Below, one piece after another: positions 10,710-23,136 of a stretch of 64,000 bases of DNA. Position numbers and translations under genes: made by a program. This DNA comes from Coriolopsis trogii (lineage: Eukaryota > Basidiomycota > Agaricomycetes > Polyporales > Polyporaceae): positions 1,116,001 through 1,180,000 of the forward strand of contig JAHYIO010000036.1 of NCBI GenBank assembly GCA_020543525.1, in the 5' to 3' direction. A model generated the notes under the pieces. It ran no database searches and was not told where the DNA came from. It saw only the letters and a list, made by a program, of their open reading frames with translations. Positions within the stretch are counted from its first letter, which is position 1. The number at the start of each line of letters is the position of its first letter.

Positions 10710-13164
10710 GGAGTGGCAGTAGCTCTGGATACCAACGTAGTGGGGTCATGCAGGACATGGACAGGCTGCTCACCGGTTTACGACGTTTGTATAGATACGT
10801 GGGGCGTTCACTCGATACCTGCTGTGCAATAGGAACCAACTTTCTCCTCCTCCGGATGCACCCGCATATTTGTGTCAGCAATGTTGCCTGTTAATGGGCT
10901 ACGCGCGTCCTCCTCCATTGTCCGACAGAATTATGTTGTGCTCCCTGGCAACCACTGGCGCAGTTCCGATGTTCCTACTGCACTTACTGTGTCAAGGAAC
11001 CATCCGGTTCTAGGGTAGAGGTGGGGTGGCCACCCAGAGCGTCTGCTACGCGGGCAGTCCACACGCCTCACACACAGCCCTTGCCTTCTCGTGGAAAGTC
11101 TCGGATACAGACGTCCGCATCTGTGGGTTGGATAAGCCATGCGACCATGAGGCGGTGTGTTAGGGTTTCGGTACCTTTCCCTCGCGAGACTTCAACATGC
11201 TGGCAAGAACAGTGGCAGCTTTACGTCTTGCTCAACCGCTGGTCGAGTCATCCACTGTAACAACAGGCAGCTACGTGGTGCAGGGATGTGTTAAAAATGA
11301 TGAAACGGTCGACCTATACATAATCAGGGTCAGAAAGGAGTCCGGAGGTTTGGGATGAGCTTCGTGCGATGAGGTGCCGTCAAACGCCTACACGCTGTGA
11401 CTTGTCTAGCGGGTGAATCGACCTGGTTCTTGACGACGAATCGCGTGGTTGCACCCCGTAACATTGTCGCTATGGCATCGACCACGTTTGCGGCCAGATA
11501 CTGAGTGTCTCACACAGTTGGTCTCGAGGATTAGAGCTCTCCGAGATGCTGGTGTTCAACAGCATAGATAGGGGTAGTCAACAGCGGGCCATCGATCGCA
11601 CTTGCCTGACAACGAACCCTGTTTCGTCACCCGCGTTGTCTTCGGACATGCACATACAGCGAATATTAACGATGCTCTGTGCCTGCAACTCCAAGATGCA
11701 GCTTCGGTGGTTGGTGTGATGGAAGCGGCACAATAGACAGCACGGACACACAATGCCCGCGCAGTCGTAACCATTGTTTCTGGACTCATGTGTGAACGCA
11801 GGAACTGTTTGGAATGGTGAATGTTCTAATGATTTTTCAAGCCCGTGTGGATTCAAAATGCTAGTGAAATCATGTATCAGCTCATCGCTCAGATGCAATG
11901 TCGGGAAGAAGGCATTGACTGAACCGGGTGAACGAGTGATACGCTCTAGCGATTCGACCAAGGCTTCGCTGCGGCATGCGGCGGCGAACACGTAGCTCAG
12001 CGAACAGGTCAAATGTCCGCCTTGGCCGGTACCTACTGGAGGAAACGAAGGTCGGTTGCCGTAAAAGAAGTGTGCCGCACAGTACATGCCCACCTGAAAC
12101 ATCACTGTTGCTACATGTCTTCGACGACCGTTCTTGGGGACAATAGTAGTCATAGCACTTCCGCAACGTGGCTGTTATCGATATCGAGATCTCCTGTGTA
12201 GTGATGACCCCAGCGGTAAGTTGCAGTGCCAGGAGTAAAGCTCGTGGCCGCGAAAAGCCGACGATACCCCCAGAGCCGCCCCAGAAGCCCTGGGAGTCCG
12301 CCTCGAGGCCCAGATGTGAATTGAGTTGAAGCTCATGCGGTCCGGGAAATGCCACTGCTCGGTCCCTATTGTGCTCTGATGAACTGCAAGCCGGACATAG
12401 AGACAGAAGCGGAAGTGTTGTTTGCGGGGCGAGAGATGGCAACCTGCGACCTGGCACCACGTTCAAGATTATTGTCTAGATTCAGAGCAGCGGCTGCTGC
12501 ATGCCGTCTGCCAGATGTCTCTTGATGGTAAATTTGACGTTGAACAAAGCTGCAGTGACCCCGCACGGCTGAAACTGTGAAAGTATGCAGGAACAAGAAC
12601 ATCGCAGCGGCCATGTGTCGATGCAATCTTTGAAACATATTACCGACTCGCTGCCGCAAGGTTTGCCATGACTGTTGTTGAGTTATTGACGCACCCCATG
12701 AGGTACAGCGGTGACAGCAGACCAGGCAGAGGTTTGCCTATCGCGAACGAACATTGTTACCTGATCTGACCACCCTAACAAGCGAGTCCAAGGGCGCGAT
12801 CATTGAATATGTGCTGCCAGTCACTGCCAGTCTGCTGTCGTTTGCCCCTGGTTACCCCGATGAGGTCGAGGCACGCCCCCACTCCGACCTGTCGGATGTT
12901 GTGCAGAATGTCGGCTCCTGTCAGTCTGTGTTGTGAGCGAAGGTGTGGTTTCAAGCTGACCTGAGATGTCGCGCCAGAAAGACGTTGGCAGGATGGTCAG
13001 TCGGCTATCTCCTGGCCACGCGAGCACACCTGCCGCGCCCGGAGCGGAGCCATGAACTGCCTCAAACGCCCAGACTTGGCTCCCTCGGCGTTCTGTCCAC
13101 CTCGCGCCCTCCACACCTCGATCTTTGGACTTCTCCTCTCACCGTCATCATCCATGTCCTTAGA
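10710..13164. other. Gene-poor 2.45-kb stretch
   Basis: Lies between the small membrane-protein gene and the GH5 glucanase. The only notable content is a group of overlapping minus-strand ORFs near 11578-12659 (separate entry). The last few hundred bases are probably the GH5 promoter and contain CT-rich tracts (13111-13150). No transposase, reverse transcriptase or terminal repeats were seen. Confidence 0.5.
11578..12659 (-). other. Doubtful minus-strand ORF cluster
   Basis: Three overlapping minus-strand ORFs of 97-194 codons occupy this span. The most protein-like part is around 11800-12000, reading AFFPTLHLSDELIHDFTSIL in one frame, with patterned hydrophobic residues. No known domain, clear start or consistent splice phase was found. 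It could be a spliced orphan gene, decayed coding sequence or chance open frame. Confidence 0.2.
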
Positions 13165-15240
13165 ATGATTCTAGTCTTGCTTAATCTTCTGCTTCTGCTC
13201 TACCTAGGCACCCATGCCGACGCTAAGGCGCAATGTCGACTCGTGCAAAGACTTGGTGTCCAAGTCGGTGAAACCGATCCCCAGGCCCCAGTATCGGCCT
13301 CGCCCACATCTCCTGCATCTCCTGCGGCATCCGGTACCGCGTCGGCATCTGCCACCCCTTCTCTGGCACCATTCAACTATGGGAAGGATACGATACGCGG
13401 TGTGAATCTGTGAGTCGCCAATAAACGTCCTCTCCGAGACGTCTTCTCAACGCGTCTACCGCGACAGCGGCGGATGGTTCGTCCTGGAGGTGAGTTGTCG
13501 TCTCGCTCCTCACCAAGCACCATCTCAGGGCATGGCAGCCATGGATCACTCCCAGCATTTTCGAGAACTCGGATAACTCGGATATAATCGATGAATATAC
13601 ATTCGGGCAATTGCAAGATTCCAACCATGCGTTAGATGTCCTCCAAAACCATTGGGAGACATGGATCACAGAGGATGACTTCACCGCCATCAAGGCAGCA
13701 GGTCTCAATCACGTTCGGTAAGTTGAATCTCGATACCGGTTCCTCTGTCTCCTGGAGTCCTAGAGATGATTGTATGCGGGGTTGTTGGCTTTTCACCATG
13801 CATCTACCACTCCAGCGTCATGCATGAAGCGCTTAGGTGTTCAAGCCACTTGCGGGACTGCGAGCGCTTCCGCCCCTTGACCTTCGTGTCTGCCGTGCGC
13901 ATGCGGACTGGCGGCTCCGCATATATGGACCTCCCGGACATGCGGATGAGTCTGGCATACACCCGTCTGACGTATGCAAAGCATGCAGATTGGATACTGG
14001 TCTGTGCCCATCACTTCTGCCGACACCAATTACTCTACTTCAGTCGACCCCTACATCCCCGGAGCTTGGCCGTACCTTCTTCGTGCTCTGGGCTGGGCAA
14101 AGAAGCATGGAATCCACGTCATACTTGACCTCCACGGGGCGCCCGGGTCGCAGAACGGCTACGATAACTCTGGCCGGCGGGGATCGGCTAACTGGGCTCA
14201 AGGAGACAATGTCGCCCGGACAGTCGATATCATCCGTTACATAGCGGACAAGATTGGCGGCATGATCGATGTCTTGGAACTTCTCAACGAACCGGGCGGA
14301 TACCAAGAAGATATCGCTCATATTATTGCGGGCTACTGGCAGGATGGCTACAATGCCGTCCGTGAGGTGGCCGGGACGTCGCTGAAGGTCATGATAGGGG
14401 ACGCGTTTCTTGGAGTCGGGGTAAATATCGGTAGCCAACGTCCTCCCGGCCGCGCGCTGACTGTCCTCTCAGAGTTGGGACGGGTTCCTGACAACTCCGG
14501 GCGCCCAAGGGGTGCTCATGGACTACGTAAGTTTTCGTCGAGCGCCATGATGTCCTTGGACTATTATCTCACTCCCGCTGCCATAGCACGAATATCAGAT
14601 ATTCAATTATCCTCAGCTCGAATTGTCACAAGACGAGCACATTGATGTGAACAAGTGTTCCATGACCGATTTGCACGTGACGCTGACGGTTGCCCCAGTA
14701 CTCGTGTTCGGTCCTCAGTGCTCTCCAGAACTACTCAAGGTCGAACCTTTACACCGTCAGCGGCGAATGGTCGAATGCGATCACGGACTGCGCGAAGTGG
14801 CTTAACGGCCGTGGCGTCGGCGCGCGTTGGGACGGAACATGGCAGCCCAATCAGCCGACGTTTGGGAGCTGCGACGGTTATACCGGCGATATGTCCACCT
14901 TCAGTGACAGCTACAAGACCTTCTTGCGCAAGTGCGTGTAACTGGTTTATGGCGTGTGTCTCTTGTGGTCTGATCGGTACCTTAACCCCTCGAAATACAA
15001 TAGGTATTTTGAGTCGCAAGTCGCTATCGGAGAAGCAGTCCAGGGATGGATTTTCTGGACGTGGAAGGTCAGCATGGCTCTGCTATCCTAATGCCCCTAG
15101 CATGTTATTCATATTGAGGATTGTATCCCTGACAGGCTGAGAATGCGGACGACTGGAGCTACCAGAAGGGGTTAGAGGGTGGCTGGATCCCCAAGGACCC
15201 TACAGATAGGATGTACCCCGACATTTGTTCCGGTTCGTAG
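13165..15240 (+). CDS. Secreted glucan exo-1,3-beta-glucosidase (GH5)
   Basis: Hydrolyses beta-1,3-glucan from chain ends; in fungi such enzymes remodel the cell wall or mobilise external glucan. The start ATG at 13165 gives a short signal peptide, [16 protein letters not shown] Ser/Thr/Pro-rich linker comes next, then RGVNLGGWFVLE (split by an intron at 13411), [40 protein letters not shown], the acid/base region [20 protein letters not shown], and the nucleophile region [14 protein letters not shown]. The C-terminal part has GARWDGTW and [15 protein letters not shown]. These match the exo-beta-1,3-glucanase branch of GH5, with the two catalytic Glu residues in NEP and GEW. At least eight exons are present; the junctions between about 13720 and 13987 were not resolved. 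Confidence 0.93.
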
Positions 15241-16284
15241 AAGCATCGGGCGTCACGAGCCCAAACGCCGACGCTGGATCTGTCGTCGTTATCATCATGG
15301 ACAAGCGTGCGTAGACGGTTCGCGGTCTTCCAACTATGACGGGCGCTGATGTGTAGATCGGGTCTTCCTAACCCGCAGATGTATTTATCAGTGTACAATG
15401 AATGCTGTATTGTATGGACCGCTGTTGTTTATCTAATCCCGTGCGTCCGCTACATCCCTGGATCATGGTACGTACCTATAGCTTGCGAGCAACTTCTATG
15501 TCGGTGATAGAGGGTGTCATCGGCGCCACGGTGGCTGCTCGTGTTCGTCATCCGGCTGCAGAACAAAGACTCAGGGCTATATTATATGCCAACCTGCCAG
15601 CCGTCAGTATGAGAGCTGTAGCTAAGTCTCCAAGAGTCTTCCTCTGTCTACATGGGCCGATCGAATCGGCAAGGCGGGGTCAGCATCAGATATTCATTGC
15701 TAAGTCTTCCGTGATCAGGCCTCTTGTCACAGTTAGCTCCGCCATGCCAACTACATAGAACCCGCAATCCTATGAGGATTGTGTGGATGGCGGATAGTAG
15801 TGGGTCACGACCTCCCACCGACTAGTGACAACTCTTACTGAATGGGTGGCAGTGGTAGACCCCCAAATCCCCATGCCGCCTGGCGGTCCCTAGCTGTCAA
15901 GCAAACTCACGTCTTGAAGCGCTACACATGAAGATTCACAGGCAAATGGGCACCGTACGAAAAACGAGTTAACTCCCGGACTGTCGTGATTATAGTGACT
16001 CGTTTCGCCGTGTGATCGATCGCTTGAGACTGACGTATCACATACAATCCTAATCTCGTTTAAGTTGTCAATCCCAGGGACTGTCATTCTCGTTCTAATT
16101 GAACCCTGACGACATGCGGCAAGAGTGTGAAGGCTCTACATACTGTTTCCCTCACTCCCGTGAGCTGGTACGACTGTGTATCAATATTACTCATCTATGA
16201 CGGACTCTCGGACGCATTAGGCAGTGAGTATATCATCCGCTGGGTAGCACAGACATGCTGCGATGGGACAGACGCCGCACAGTC
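15241..16284. other. Convergent intergenic region
   Basis: About 1.04 kb between the 3' ends of the GH5 gene and the next minus-strand gene. A 118-codon plus-strand ORF at 15402-15758 has no domain features and no consistent splicing. Nothing else seen. Confidence 0.45.
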
Positions 16285-18028
16285 TCATCCTTGATTCCCC
16301 GTGTCCGCACTGGGTACGAGTAGGCGCTGCTGGAGTTCGTACTCCGCGAGCCACTGCGGCTTCTGCGTCCCCTTTAGCTCTTCCAGTTTCTTGATATCTT
16401 GATTCACCGCATCGCCTTTGAACCGTTCCGCCAAGTCCTCCGAGTCCCCCCCGCTCTGTAAACCAACGCGACCGGAACCACACAGAGTCAATCACGACCA
16501 AGCCCGCGGCGCACAACCAGACCCGTAACGAACGCACGTACCCCGTGCTTGCGCTCGTAAGCCGCCCGCATGAGCTCCATCAGGAACAGGTCCTGGCACG
16601 TTTTGATATAGGCAATGTTCGCGACACGCTCCTCCTCCGTGAACGGTCGGATGCGGATGTCGTCCCAGTCGACAGCCCGGGCTGCCTCCCGCTCGCTCTT
16701 CCCAAAGAACCGGTCGCGATACCGCTCGAGCGCACGGCCCTCCGTCAGCGCCGTATCAATCCATCGTCTGAGAGCGCATCGGTGGTTGTTGGTCGCGTGG
16801 CTGGACATGAGCTGCCGCACTTCCGCGAAGTGCAGGCTGAGGGCTGGATTTAAACCGCGAACCAAGAGGCTCGGTATAGGCAACTTGAAGTAGTCAAAGA
16901 TCCAGGTGTACTCCGGGATAACTTCAACGAAGATCCGGGGCTGCCGGGAGGCGAGTCAGGGAATAACCGGCAATATACGGGTAAGGCAGGGCAGGATGGT
17001 GTACTGACTTCATTATGTGCGGCTTCCATAAACGACGTTACGGTGACTTCCTGCAGCGTACTGTCTACCGAAGCATGTACAGTGAACTGGGCGATGTAGA
17101 CAGGGATGAGGACCGGATAGCCAGCGATCTGTCGATCATGCTGCTGAGCACCAGGCTACCTCTAGTGCACAACTCATCTCGTACCATGCTGTCTTGCACC
17201 GACGAAGGGTCAAAGCGGAGTGTATCCGAGATAGTGGCGTCGGATAGGGAAAGCGACCGGGCCGCCTCGACAACCTTGAAGGGCGACAGACTAAACGGCA
17301 AGCATAGCACGTCTTCCCCTTCGTTCTTTCTCAATTCTTCTGCCCAGGGGACAGTAGGAGTTTTTGTGAGCGTGGGTGTCGATAAGTTGATTGCCGAGAG
17401 TGGCAAAGAGACGAAACCTGATGTACTCGTGCTGAGCATCCCAACACTGAACGCAATATATGGAACCTCTCACCTGGCAATACACTTTAAGCGAGTTGGA
17501 GTTAACACGTCATGCTACCTCGGTGAGAATGAAGGATGGGATTCGCACGTGTGAGTGAACTGTACTTCTGTCGTATCCTGCGTACATATGATTGCGGTAA
17601 CCGACATTTGAACTACATCGACACTTACCTTGATGAATTCTGTGTGCTCCGGGTTTTGCTTAAGCCAAGCTGATGCTTTCAGCTGCGCATCAGTATACCA
17701 ATATGGAAGATAGACAGCTTGTATTCGATTGGGTCTCAAAGCGTCGAAGGAGGAGATATTCGGAAACAGTCGCCGAAGGAAGGTCTTTAGGGGCTTCTCT
17801 GCTGTAAAGTAAGACGTTTTCCAACTCAACTCCTCTATAGCTTCGTCTCTCGTAATACGAAACGGGAATGCTGATAGGGGAATGCAAGGTCAGCATTGGG
17901 GGAATGTTGACTCTTACAATAGAAAAATGTTGACCTCTGACATTCTTGGAGTATGGCCTGTGACCCGTGAAGTTGCGATGGCTACATCTCCTCGCAGCGG
18001 TGTAGCTGGCCCTGGAGGACAGCATCAT
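16285..18028 (-). CDS. Conserved fungal protein of unknown function, probably mitochondrial
   Basis: Multi-exon minus-strand gene. The first exon encodes an Arg/Ser-rich, acid-free N-terminus (MMLSSRASYTAARRCSHRNF) resembling a mitochondrial targeting sequence. Later exons encode RITRDEAIEELSWKTSYF, FLRRLFPNISSFDALRP, AVYLPYWYTDAQLKASAWL, VPWAEELRKNEGEDVLCLPF, a stretch with DATISDTLRFDPSSV, then GYPVLIPVYIAQFTVHASVD, VIPEYTWIFDYFKLPIPSLL and a charged C-terminus ending LVPSADTGNQG. The pattern of conserved Trp/Tyr/Pro segments across many exons shows genuine coding and resembles an uncharacterised fungal family I recall only in outline. The final exon is joined by an intron near 16458-16530. 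The junction near 17470-17640 is unresolved. Function not assigned. Confidence 0.78.
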
Positions 18029-18283
18029 AGCGTGGTGAAGCTATACGTTGAAGGCGGATAGACGTGGACTCAGGACTGTGAGTCTGACATTGGACAACAT
18101 CCCCTTCGCCACGTGCAACGTCCCGGTTAGGACCCCAGTTCAGGGTTAGGAGAAGTAGGGTTACACCATGTGACCAGCAGCTACGTGTCCGTTCCAAAAC
18201 GGGAAACCCAGTAATTGGTGCAGCGCGGTGGTCACAGCAGCCACCAAACGTGCTTTCTCCCTCTCTACTCTCCCCGCCCAGGC

Positions 18284-19737
18284 ATGGGGTCTCCGGCTTT
18301 CTTGGTCTTCCTTCTCTTGCTAACGGCTCTTCTTGTTCATGCGGCTGATCTGTACAAAGTCTTAGAGCGTTAGTCTCAAGGCGCGCAGTCTGCCGGTTCA
18401 ACATGTCTCTGACTTACCTTCCTCGTTCTAGTGTCGAAGTCCGCTTCGGAGCAGGACATACGGAAGGCGTACAAGCGGCTTAGGTGAGTTACTATGCTCT
18501 ATGTACACCACATATATGTGAACGCATGCAACCAGTCGCAAATATCATCCGGACAAGAATAAGGAGCCTGGCGCAGAAGAGAAATTCGTAGAGATTGCCC
18601 ATGGTGCGTACTCTGTCCGAGTAGTCGTCAATCATACTCACTCTACTTTAGCCTATGAGGTACTTTCTGACTCGACGAAACGGCAAATATATGATCGCCA
18701 TGGCGAAGAGGGTCTCAAGGCACACGAGGGCGGGCAGCACTACGCCAACCCATTCGACATGTTCCAGAACTTCTTCGGCGGCGGCGGCGGCCACGGCAGG
18801 CAGCAAGTGCGCAAGGGCCCCACCTCTGTCAGCGAGTTCGAGGTCTCTCTCGCGGACATCTACACCGGCGCGAGCATCGACTTTATGATCCAGAAGCGCA
18901 TCCTCTGCGACCATTGCCGCGGGACAGGTGCTGCCTCCTCGAACGATATTCACACTTGTACCGCCTGCGGCGGCCAAGGTGTCCGAATTGTCCGCCAGCA
19001 GATCATGCCCGGCATGGTTACCCAGTCTCAAATACAGTGCAACGAGTGCGGTGGCCGCGGGACCGTCATTGGCAAGAAGTGCCCCCATTGTAATGGGAAT
19101 AAGGTCATGGACCATACCCAGCACTACACGCTCGAGGTTCCCAAAGGTGCGCCGGAAGGTCACGAAGTCGTGTTTGAAGGAGAGGCGGACGAGAGTCCGG
19201 ATTGGGAGGCGGGAGATGTTGTCATCCGGATCAGGAGTAGGAAGGAGCAGGGAGGGTGGCGGAGGAAGGAAAGCGGTTTGTACTGGAAGGAGACGATTTC
19301 TGTCGCAGAGGTACGTTGGAGTGTGATCGCGTTCCTGAGTCTGCCCCTAGTGCTCATCTGTCCAACTCAGGCACTCCTGGGCTTCGAACGCAATCTCACG
19401 CATCTAGACGGGCATGTCATAGAGCTTAAGCGTTCTAGCGTGACACAACCAGGTAATACGGTTTTGAACATCGCATGACGTACACATGTATTGACAATTC
19501 TCCAGGATATGTTCAAACGGTCAAGGGGGAGGGCCTGCCGTTCTTCGACAGACCATCCGAACATGGCGACCTGTATATTGAGTACAACGTCGTACTCCCT
19601 TCGGAGATATCTCCTGAGACCAAGAGGCGTACGCACATATACTATTCATACCGTACGACGTAGCTGAATACCTGTTTCCAGGTCTACACGCTGCATTTTA
19701 TCCCGATGGCAGCAAACATGCCAACGATGAACTATAG
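18284..19737 (+). CDS. SCJ1: ER luminal J-protein, ERdj3/DNAJB11-Scj1 type
   Basis: Hsp40 co-chaperone that stimulates ER Hsp70 (BiP/Kar2). The ATG at 18284 gives a signal peptide ([20 protein letters not shown]). The J domain follows ([25 protein letters not shown] with HPD), then a Gly-rich segment (FFGGGGGHG) and a substrate-binding region with a zinc-finger insertion: [24 protein letters not shown] and CPHCNGNK. The C-terminal domain contains [20 protein letters not shown] and [19 protein letters not shown]. The exon ending at 19628 is followed by a 53-nt intron (19629-19681); the last exon (19682-19737) adds [17 protein letters not shown] and a stop. This ends in NDEL, an HDEL/KDEL-like ER-retention tail. 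Reading straight through the intron instead would end at 19663 without a retention signal. Confidence 0.95.
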
Positions 19738-20157
19738 AACTACAGGGCTGTAGAGTAATACTTGGTATCTCCGCTAATTTTATTCGCTCCTCGTCTGCTT
19801 TCCAAGTCCATGTTAAGTGTGTTCTCCACTCGCGCCACGCCAAGTGTCATCATCAGTGCATTAGTCCTGGAGGGTTGGAGGTATATTTGCTCCTCTTGAG
19901 CCATAACGCAGATTCAGTCGTTGTCAGCTACTACTTCAGCCCGTTCCCTCAGAGACTACAGTGACGTTGAAATGCAAAGCACCACTACTCAGTCATCAAC
20001 GGTGCAGATATCGCTCATTGCCCATCGATGTCCAAGCATGATTCCGTTTCATGGGTATCGTACAACCTTCTGAAGATAGCGATATGGGAGAACGCCATGA
20101 TGGAGAACCAAAATACAGTGATGATACAGATGCAGCGATCGATCCACGCGCAGGTCC
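19738..20157. other. Convergent intergenic region (J-protein / cullin-3 3' ends)
   Basis: 420 nt holding two 3'UTRs. AT-richer than flanking coding DNA. No gene evidence. Confidence 0.5.
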
Positions 20158-23136
20158 TCATGCCTGTATTGGTGCTCAGCACAAATGATAGGGAGTACCC
20201 GACGAAGCGTAGACCTACCAAGTAGTTATACGATTTGCGATCCTCGCAACGTTCCAGATATTCACGCTGTTCTTGTATTTGAGTAAGACCATACGCCAGT
20301 GACAAGTAGTGGTATATACCTCGATGAGACCTTCTATACGCTTCTTGATATTGAGAGGGTTCGGCTGGAAGCGACTGGCTAGCTGCCTCGTCACTTCATT
20401 GATGAGGTCGTTATGGGTCATGTGCTTCCTGTCTTTCATGATACGGACGATACACGCCTACGAGAAGCATCGCGTCACTGGGGGGGCAGATGCAGAACCC
20501 ACAGGATAAAGGGGCTTACCTCTGTCTGGTGTTTCCGCTCCTCATCGATGCGGTCCTTCGTCTCCTTGCGCTCCTCCGTGCTCTCCACCCGTGACGCAAT
20601 AGTGCTGATCTTGATCTTTTGCAACGGCGCAGAGAAGTCCGCGTTGAATGAAAATGAATCCGACGGGTTGACGTCTCGCCCTGGTGGGTGCTTCTTGAGA
20701 ATCTTGTACTTCGCGCACGCAAGTGACTGCAGTTGCCGCTTCAGCTCTACATCCGGTATTGACGTCGCGGACTTGATCTCCTGCGAGCAGCGTAAATGAC
20801 TGTATGCTCATATAATAATATAGTAAGGCTCCCTACCTCGTATGTCAAGAACTGGTCATCGAGGATGTCTTCGAAGAGGAGGAGAATGACCAACGCGAGC
20901 GTTGACACGTTGAGATCGTGTTTCCGTGCATTGAACCTAACGCGAACATCCGCGTTACCAAGGGTCGGCTGCCACGTAAGTCGACGACCGCTATGTCGAG
21001 AGAGGTAAAAACGTTCGAAGGACTTTGAGGCTTTGATGAGCTGTTCTGGAAATATGCACTGTGCAGCGCTGTGTGACATGGGCCAGAAGGTTGAAGTCAT
21101 AACGATCACGGTGAGCTCGATGTCTTGTGACTGGAAGAGGTCTTACTCGGTCAGCAACCCGCGTTGATCTCGTGCGACGTACCATTTCGTTCTTGGACAG
21201 ATGATCTCGGTAGGCCGTCATTGTATCTGAAGATATCTTCATATCATGGAACATGCCCTCGAGTTTCTGCGTGAACTGATATCCACACTCGACCTTGAGC
21301 TTGGCCAGCATGCCGCGTTCCGCATCGTCAGAGACAGAACGGCCGAGGAGTAGACGCTTTGCGAGATGGCCCTTGTAGTACCGCTCGAACACGTCCTTAT
21401 CGGTGATGTAGCGAAAGACGGTGATTGTCTTGTCCAGAACGACGTCCACTTCCGTCTCCGATTTCTGTCACACGTGCCCAAACGGTAAAAATCAGACCAA
21501 GGACTTGAATACAATACGCACCCCTTTAAGACCTTTCTTCAGGTTCTCATCAATGAACAACGAGATGAACTCAGGTGCCTTATCGTTGAGGTTGATGAAG
21601 GTTTCGAATGCCTAGATGGATGCATACAGACAGTGAATTTGCGCTCCCTTCGTTGAGACGGTATCTGACCTCGTTCAAACTACTCTCCAGATCGCGGTCA
21701 TGCTGAAATGCTTTTGACCATATCGTGTCGAACTTGTCCTTTAAGTCCAAAACGTCTTGCACCCACTTCAGGGCTAACGTGAGTGTTTGCGAAGCCGCAT
21801 TGGAAGGTCGAGCTTTCCCCTTTCCTTTCCCTTTCGAGGAGGGCTCGACGCCGTCTTCGTCTTGCGAATCTCCTCCCTCTCCGCCAGCAGAGGCACCCAA
21901 CTCGTTGACGTCCTTGCCTCGACGAATGATAGTCTCTCTCAATGCCTTCTTGAGGGTTGGAAGTCCGCTGACGACCTTGGTAAACAGGCGGTAGAGGCGC
22001 GCAAGGTCGTCGATCCTATTGGAGTCAATCATTGCATCCAGTCCGGAATTTGGCATGGTGATGACTCTCTGTAGATTGGCAGTCACAAGATGCTTCTCGA
22101 GAATCCGTTGTAGAGGGAGCGTTGTTAGTGTCGATAGGATATGGTGCGTACGAGACTCCTCTTCTTGGAAGCGCGCCTCCACCTGAGAGCCGAATCTGAA
22201 TGAGCACGTAACGCGCAAACTTCGCAGCATGAGACATGACTCACTCGTTTGAGATACTCGGGTGCATCGCATGTCTCTACCAGACGCTCCCCTTCCTTCT
22301 GATAGAACTCCTCACTCTCCTGCAGAACAGCCGGTTCAATGTCACGCTTGTATATTGAGACAGCCTCGCGAGAACTGTGGTCCTCGAGCTGCAAGAAGAC
22401 TTCAACGCATCCTTTGACGGCCGAGCGATTGATCATATAGCCGTCACGTTCAGTACGAATGAGAGTGAGGATGGCGGCAATGACATGAGGCTCGATTGGG
22501 GGTTCGATTATGTGCTTGATGAATAGCATGAGGCCAGCGTCCCAGATCTCAGGAACATTCGCGCTCTTCGTATACACTCGGTCCTGCAACAAGCCTCCTT
22601 TTACGATTGTCCCAGGCAGCGAAAGATCAAGACGTACCATGTACTTCAGTACATCCCGCAACTTCGACAAGCTGGACGTATGATCATCCCACACCTTCTT
22701 CAACGCCTTCAGCAGCATCTCACCCTCCTGGCTCTTCTGCACCGCGTCGTCCGAAACGCCTGTGGGGAACGCGGGTATGATGTACTCCTTCGCGAGTTTG
22801 TCCAGGTTCTCAGCCACAAGCTGCGTAGAACCCTTGTACAACTTGTCCCCGTTCTTGTACAGCACCATGTTGTACGCGTATCGATGGTTTTCCTCGAATG
22901 AGAGGTTCGCCGCATTGTGATTCTGGATCTCAACAATGTTCCGAGAGAGCTTAGCCCATGTCTCGTCCATCGAGACGTCAGGCCCATGCTATCCGCCGGT
23001 CAGAGAACGCGCCTGGAAGGATACGTCGGGAATCGTTTCGTACCTTGCGTGCCGGTTTCTGCTACAGATGGTTAGACACTATCCCCTTACTCATTGCAGT
23101 AGACTGCCTCACGATTCGAGCCTTCCCTCCTCTCAT
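20158..23136 (-). CDS. CUL3: Cullin-3, scaffold of CRL3 ubiquitin ligases
   Basis: Scaffold that binds BTB substrate adaptors at its N-terminus and Rbx1 at its C-terminus. The inferred start exon 23136-23113 (24 nt, MRGGKARI) is followed by an 18-nt exon (23061-23044, QKPARK) and then the large exon from 22988 with [20 protein letters not shown]. Cullin signatures include [55 protein letters not shown] and [15 protein letters not shown]. The C-terminal winged-helix neddylation domain has [20 protein letters not shown] with the candidate NEDD8-acceptor Lys in RIMK, then [16 protein letters not shown] final 55-nt intron (20218-20164) joins to LA and a TGA, giving the typical SYNYLA end. A Ser/Lys/Gly-rich insert ([11 protein letters not shown]) lies in the middle. 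Upstream introns carry CTAAC branch sites. Confidence 0.96.

Noticed and set aside
19629..19663. Stop at 19663 for the ER J-protein
   Set aside because: A consensus intron and an in-phase exon ending NDEL fit an ER chaperone much better.
20015..20157. Longer cullin-3 C-terminus by reading through the last intron
   Set aside because: Splicing 20218-20164 gives the conserved SYNYLA end; the read-through adds non-conserved residues.
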